A stretch of DNA of 64,000 nucleotides from Acidipila sp. (GTDB lineage: Bacteria > Acidobacteriota > Terriglobia > Acidiferrales > UBA7541), in NCBI GenBank assembly GCA_010365215.1, contig JAAFGT010000002.1, forward strand, positions 1-64,000, read 5' to 3'. Below, piece after piece: positions 61,058 through 64,000 of the stretch. A program made the translations under genes and the position numbers. The notes below the pieces were generated by a model. That model did not search any database. It had not been told where the DNA came from and worked only from the letters and a program-made list of their open reading frames with translations. Within the stretch, counting starts at the first letter, position 1. Every line of letters starts with the position of its first letter.

Positions 61058-61144
61058 ATGTTCGGCAACGTAACTATGTTAGTGATCTGCGGGCTTGTTT
61101 TTGGATATTTGCTTTACGCACTGCTGCGTCCAGAGGACTTTTAG
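61058..61144 (+). CDS. kdpF: Potassium-transporting ATPase small subunit KdpF
   Basis: A 28-residue single-helix peptide (MFGNVTMLVICGLVFGYLLY then ALLRPEDF). The ending L-L-R-P-E-D-F is typical of KdpF, which stabilises the KdpABC complex. GGGAG is upstream, and kdpA starts two bases after its stop. Confidence 0.88.
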   Translation: MFGNVTMLVICGLVFGYLLYALLRPEDF

Positions 61145-61146
61145 CT

Positions 61147-62922
61147 ATGACCGCCAACGGCTGGTTTCAGATTGCGGTTTTCCTGCTGGTGATATTGGCA
61201 ATCACCAAGCCGCTGGGCGTTTTCATGACCAATGTTTTCACACGGAAAAAAACTTTTCTCGATACTGTGTTGCGGCCGCTGGAAAGGCTGGTTTACCGGT
61301 TGACAGGAGTCGACGAAACCAGGGAGATGAGTTGGATCGAATACGGCGCTGCGATGCTGCTTTTCAGCCTTGTCTCCATGCTCCTGCTCTACCTCATCGA
61401 GCGCACCCAACAATGGCTGCCGTTTAATCCTCAGAAGCTGGGCGCGGTGGCTCAGGACCTGGCCTTCAATACCGCCGCTTCATTCACCACGAACACCAAC
61501 TGGCAAGCTTATACGCCCGAAACTACCATGAGCTATCTCACGCAAATGGCTGGACTGGCCTATCACAACTTCGCTTCCGCAGCCGTCGGCATCGCGCTGG
61601 CCATCGCCGTCATCCGCGGAATTTCCAGCCGTGAGATGAAGACCATTGGTAATTTCTGGGTGGATGTGACGCGCTCGTTTCTCTGGGTGCTACTACCCGC
61701 GTGTCTGCTCGTTTCGCTGGTCTTCGTGTCGCAGGGCGTGGTGCAGAATTTGCGCCCGTACGACACGGCGCAGTTGATAAATCCGTATCAGACTCAAGCT
61801 ACCGGCGCGGACGGGAAGACCACCACGCAAACCGTCGCGCAGCAAACCATCGCCCAGGGGCCGGTGGCTTCGCAGGAAGCCATCAAGGAGCTGGGCACAA
61901 ATGGCGGCGGTTTTTTCAACGCCAACAGCGCTCATCCTTTTGAGAATCCGACGCCGTTTTCGAATTTCCTTCAAGTCGTCCTGATCTTCGCCATTCCCTC
62001 CGGACTGACCTACACACTTGGTCGCATGACCGGCTCACCAAAGCACGGATGGGCGGTTTGGAGCGCTATGACCGTCCTGTTCCTTGCGGGCGTGCTCACT
62101 GTCTTTTGGGCTGAGGCTCGCGGAAATCCGCTGCCTGCCGGCGTAGACCAAACTCCCAGCTCCCTGCAGGCGGGGGGAAATATGGAGGGCAAGGAAGTTC
62201 GCTTCGGCATCGCGAACTCCGCTCTCTTCGCCACGGTTACCACAGATGCGAGTTGTGGCGCCGTCAACGGCATGCACGATTCTTTCACGCCCCTGGGCGG
62301 CATGGTGCCGCTGGTCAACATCATGCTCGGAGAAGTGGTGTTCGGAGGCGTGGGATCTGGCCTGTATGGCATGTTGGTGTTCGTTATCCTGGCCGTTTTT
62401 ATCGCCGGGTTGATGGTGGGAAGAACTCCCGAATATCTTGGCAAGAAAATCGAAGCCTTCGACGTGAAGATGGCCATGCTTTCCGTGCTGGTCTTCTCGC
62501 TGGCCACGCTGGCGTTGCCGGCCATCGCCGCAGTCTCGCCAAGGTTTGGGACCTCCAGCATTTCGAACCCGGGCGCGCACGGCCTTTCACAAATTCTTTA
62601 CGCCTACGTCTCCGCTACCGGCAACAACGGCTCGGCCTTCAATGGAATTAATTCCAACACCTTCTGGTACAACACCACGCTGGCCATCTCCATGCTTATG
62701 GGCCGCTTCCTGGCGGTAATTCCTATTCTCGCGATTGCCGGCAATCTGGCGCGCAAAAAGATCTCTCCCCCCTCCTTGGGAGCTTTTCCAGTTACCACCC
62801 CGCTTTTCACGATGCTTCTGGTTTCGACCGTAGTCGTCGTCGGAGCCCTCACATTCTTCCCCGTCTTGAGTTTGGGGCCGATTCTCGAACAGGTGCTCAT
62901 GACCGCCGGGCGGAGCTTCTAA
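61147..62922 (+). CDS. kdpA: Potassium-transporting ATPase subunit KdpA
   Basis: The 591-residue channel-like subunit has the four selectivity-filter regions of the SKT superfamily: [59 protein letters not shown] and [20 protein letters not shown]. Ten or so membrane helices are apparent. It selects and conducts K+ in the high-affinity KdpFABC pump. It is followed eight bases later by kdpB. Confidence 0.95.
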   Translation: MTANGWFQIAVFLLVILAITKPLGVFMTNVFTRKKTFLDTVLRPLERLVYRLTGVDETREMSWIEYGAAMLLFSLVSMLLLYLIERTQQWLPFNPQKLGAVAQDLAFNTAASFTTNTNWQAYTPETTMSYLTQMAGLAYHNFASAAVGIALAIAVIRGISSREMKTIGNFWVDVTRSFLWVLLPACLLVSLVFVSQGVVQNLRPYDTAQLINPYQTQATGADGKTTTQTVAQQTIAQGPVASQEAIKELGTNGGGFFNANSAHPFENPTPFSNFLQVVLIFAIPSGLTYTLGRMTGSPKHGWAVWSAMTVLFLAGVLTVFWAEARGNPLPAGVDQTPSSLQAGGNMEGKEVRFGIANSALFATVTTDASCGAVNGMHDSFTPLGGMVPLVNIMLGEVVFGGVGSGLYGMLVFVILAVFIAGLMVGRTPEYLGKKIEAFDVKMAMLSVLVFSLATLALPAIAAVSPRFGTSSISNPGAHGLSQILYAYVSATGNNGSAFNGINSNTFWYNTTLAISMLMGRFLAVIPILAIAGNLARKKISPPSLGAFPVTTPLFTMLLVSTVVVVGALTFFPVLSLGPILEQVLMTAGRSF

Positions 62923-62930
62923 GGTTAACG

Positions 62931-64000
62931 ATGGCAGCTCAATCCAAAGCGAAGACTGCATCTCTCAGCGACCCATCCATTGTCGGTCGTGCCGTGCTGG
63001 ACTCTTTTCGCAAACTTTCGCCGCGCCTCATGGCAAAGAATCCGGTGATGTTTGTGGTGGAGATTGGCGCGGTGATCACAACCGCCGAACTGGCGCACGA
63101 TTTTTGGGATCGCTCGCGGGGAATAGGTCCCGCTACAGGAATCGGCTTCGGGCTTCAGATCAGCTTGTGGCTCTGGTTCACGGTGCTCTTCGCAAATTTT
63201 GCCGAAGCCATGGCGGAAGGCCGCGGGAAGGCGCAAGCCGACACTCTACGGAAAGCGCGCTCGGAAACGACGGCGCATGTCATTAGAGCCAACGGCGCAA
63301 TCGAAGAAGTATCCAGTTCGAAGCTTCGCCTCAACGACATCGTGGTGGTTTCCGCCGGGGAGTTTATCCCGGGCGATGGAGACGTGATTGAAGGAGTGGC
63401 TTCCGTGGACGAATCCGCGATCACCGGCGAATCCGCCCCGGTGATCCGCGAATCGGGAGGAGACCGCTCGGCCGTCACCGGCGGCACGCGCGTGCTCTCC
63501 GACCAGATCAAAATCTGCATCAAATCCAATCCCGGCGAAACTTTTCTGGACCGCATGATCAAGCTCGTGGAAGGCGCTTCCCGCCAGAAGACTCCGAACG
63601 AGATTGCGCTGAATATTCTTCTAGCGGGATTGACCATCATTTTCCTGCTCGCCGTCGTGACCCTGGAGCCTTTCGCTATTTATTCCGGCGCGCCGCAGAC
63701 ATTATTCGTGCTGGTCTCTCTGCTGGTCTGCCTGATCCCCACGACCATCGGTGGTTTGCTTTCCGCCATCGGCATTGCCGGCATGGATCGATTAATTCAG
63801 CGCAACGTGCTGGCCATGTCGGGGCGCGCCGTGGAAGCGGCGGGGGACGTCGACACGCTGCTGCTCGATAAGACCGGGACCATCACCCTGGGCAATCGGC
63901 AAGCCACGGTGTTTACGCCTGCTCCAGGCGTTGATGAGAAACATCTCGCGCTGACCGCACAACTCGCCTCGCTCGCGGACGAAACACCCGAGGGGAGATC
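62931..64000 (+). CDS. kdpB: Potassium-transporting ATPase subunit KdpB (5' part, cut by the window edge)
   Basis: The first 356 residues of the P-type ATPase subunit are present: helices, the actuator domain with [40 protein letters not shown], and the phosphorylated Asp in [12 protein letters not shown] (D313). The nucleotide-binding half and kdpC lie beyond the window. No kdpD or kdpE sensor genes are visible here. Confidence 0.95.
   Translation, partial: MAAQSKAKTASLSDPSIVGRAVLDSFRKLSPRLMAKNPVMFVVEIGAVITTAELAHDFWDRSRGIGPATGIGFGLQISLWLWFTVLFANFAEAMAEGRGKAQADTLRKARSETTAHVIRANGAIEEVSSSKLRLNDIVVVSAGEFIPGDGDVIEGVASVDESAITGESAPVIRESGGDRSAVTGGTRVLSDQIKICIKSNPGETFLDRMIKLVEGASRQKTPNEIALNILLAGLTIIFLLAVVTLEPFAIYSGAPQTLFVLVSLLVCLIPTTIGGLLSAIGIAGMDRLIQRNVLAMSGRAVEAAGDVDTLLLDKTGTITLGNRQATVFTPAPGVDEKHLALTAQLASLADETPEGR

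Overview
The window looks like chromosome from an Acidobacteriota bacterium (Terriglobia/Koribacter-Sulfotelmatobacter type). The evidence is a large Oar-like TonB-dependent receptor with a carboxypeptidase-regulatory-like N-terminus, a VPS10/BNR-type secreted propeller, fairly high GC, and short leaders with GGAGG-type ribosome binding sites. No 16S or other marker is present, so the placement rests on gene style alone.

Left part (about 1-20.5 kb), ordinary metabolism: a DUF2971 protein next to a probably frameshifted small gene; a secreted BNR propeller with a clear promoter; a fused AccD-AccA carboxyltransferase; a glycolate/glyoxylate module on the minus strand (serine-glyoxylate aminotransferase, MFS carrier, GlcD-GlcF fusion); a stand-alone ATP-dependent DNA ligase; and the arginine operon argC-argB-argD-GNAT-argJ. 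The arginine operon has a TTGACA-17-TATTCT promoter, and an ArgR-box-like palindrome lies over its start point. A YncE-like secreted propeller follows.

Middle part (about 20.8-59 kb) is bracketed by a 66-bp direct repeat (64/66 identical). The right copy is the 3' half of an intact CAT-anticodon tRNA gene and the left copy is a displaced tRNA fragment. This is the usual signature of a tRNA-targeted genomic island, although I see no integrase. Inside are: (a) a YheO-like regulator, an M19 dipeptidase homologue lacking some metal ligands, a TonB receptor and a DUF4440 protein; (b) a plus-strand lanthipeptide locus with LanM, a mersacidin-type precursor, a cNMP-binding-domain protein and a complete NHLM export set (HlyD, C39-peptidase ABC, second ABC); (c) a divergent minus-strand locus with a truncated HlyD-like stump, a second NHLM-type ABC pair whose ATP sites have decayed asymmetrically, three tandem nitrile-hydratase-leader (NHLP) precursors, and a class III aminotransferase; (d) an oligopeptide ABC importer directly joined to an ECF-like sigma factor, a TPR-CHAT protease, a small HxxxxCxxC protein, a secreted S8 protease and an HD-GYP protein.

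Right end (59.2-64 kb): a porin followed by a small membrane ORF, kdpF, kdpA and the 5' part of kdpB.

The most novel-looking system is (c). The predicted cores of the three NHLP precursors are only 9-10 residues long and contain no Ser, Thr or Cys, so the neighbouring LanM cannot thread lanthionines through them. Each core begins and ends with Lys, and the gene just downstream encodes an omega-type aminotransferase. A lysine-directed peptide modification is a testable inference. The sigma/CHAT/zinc-protein/subtilase set in (d) is the second candidate for an undescribed regulatory or defence module.
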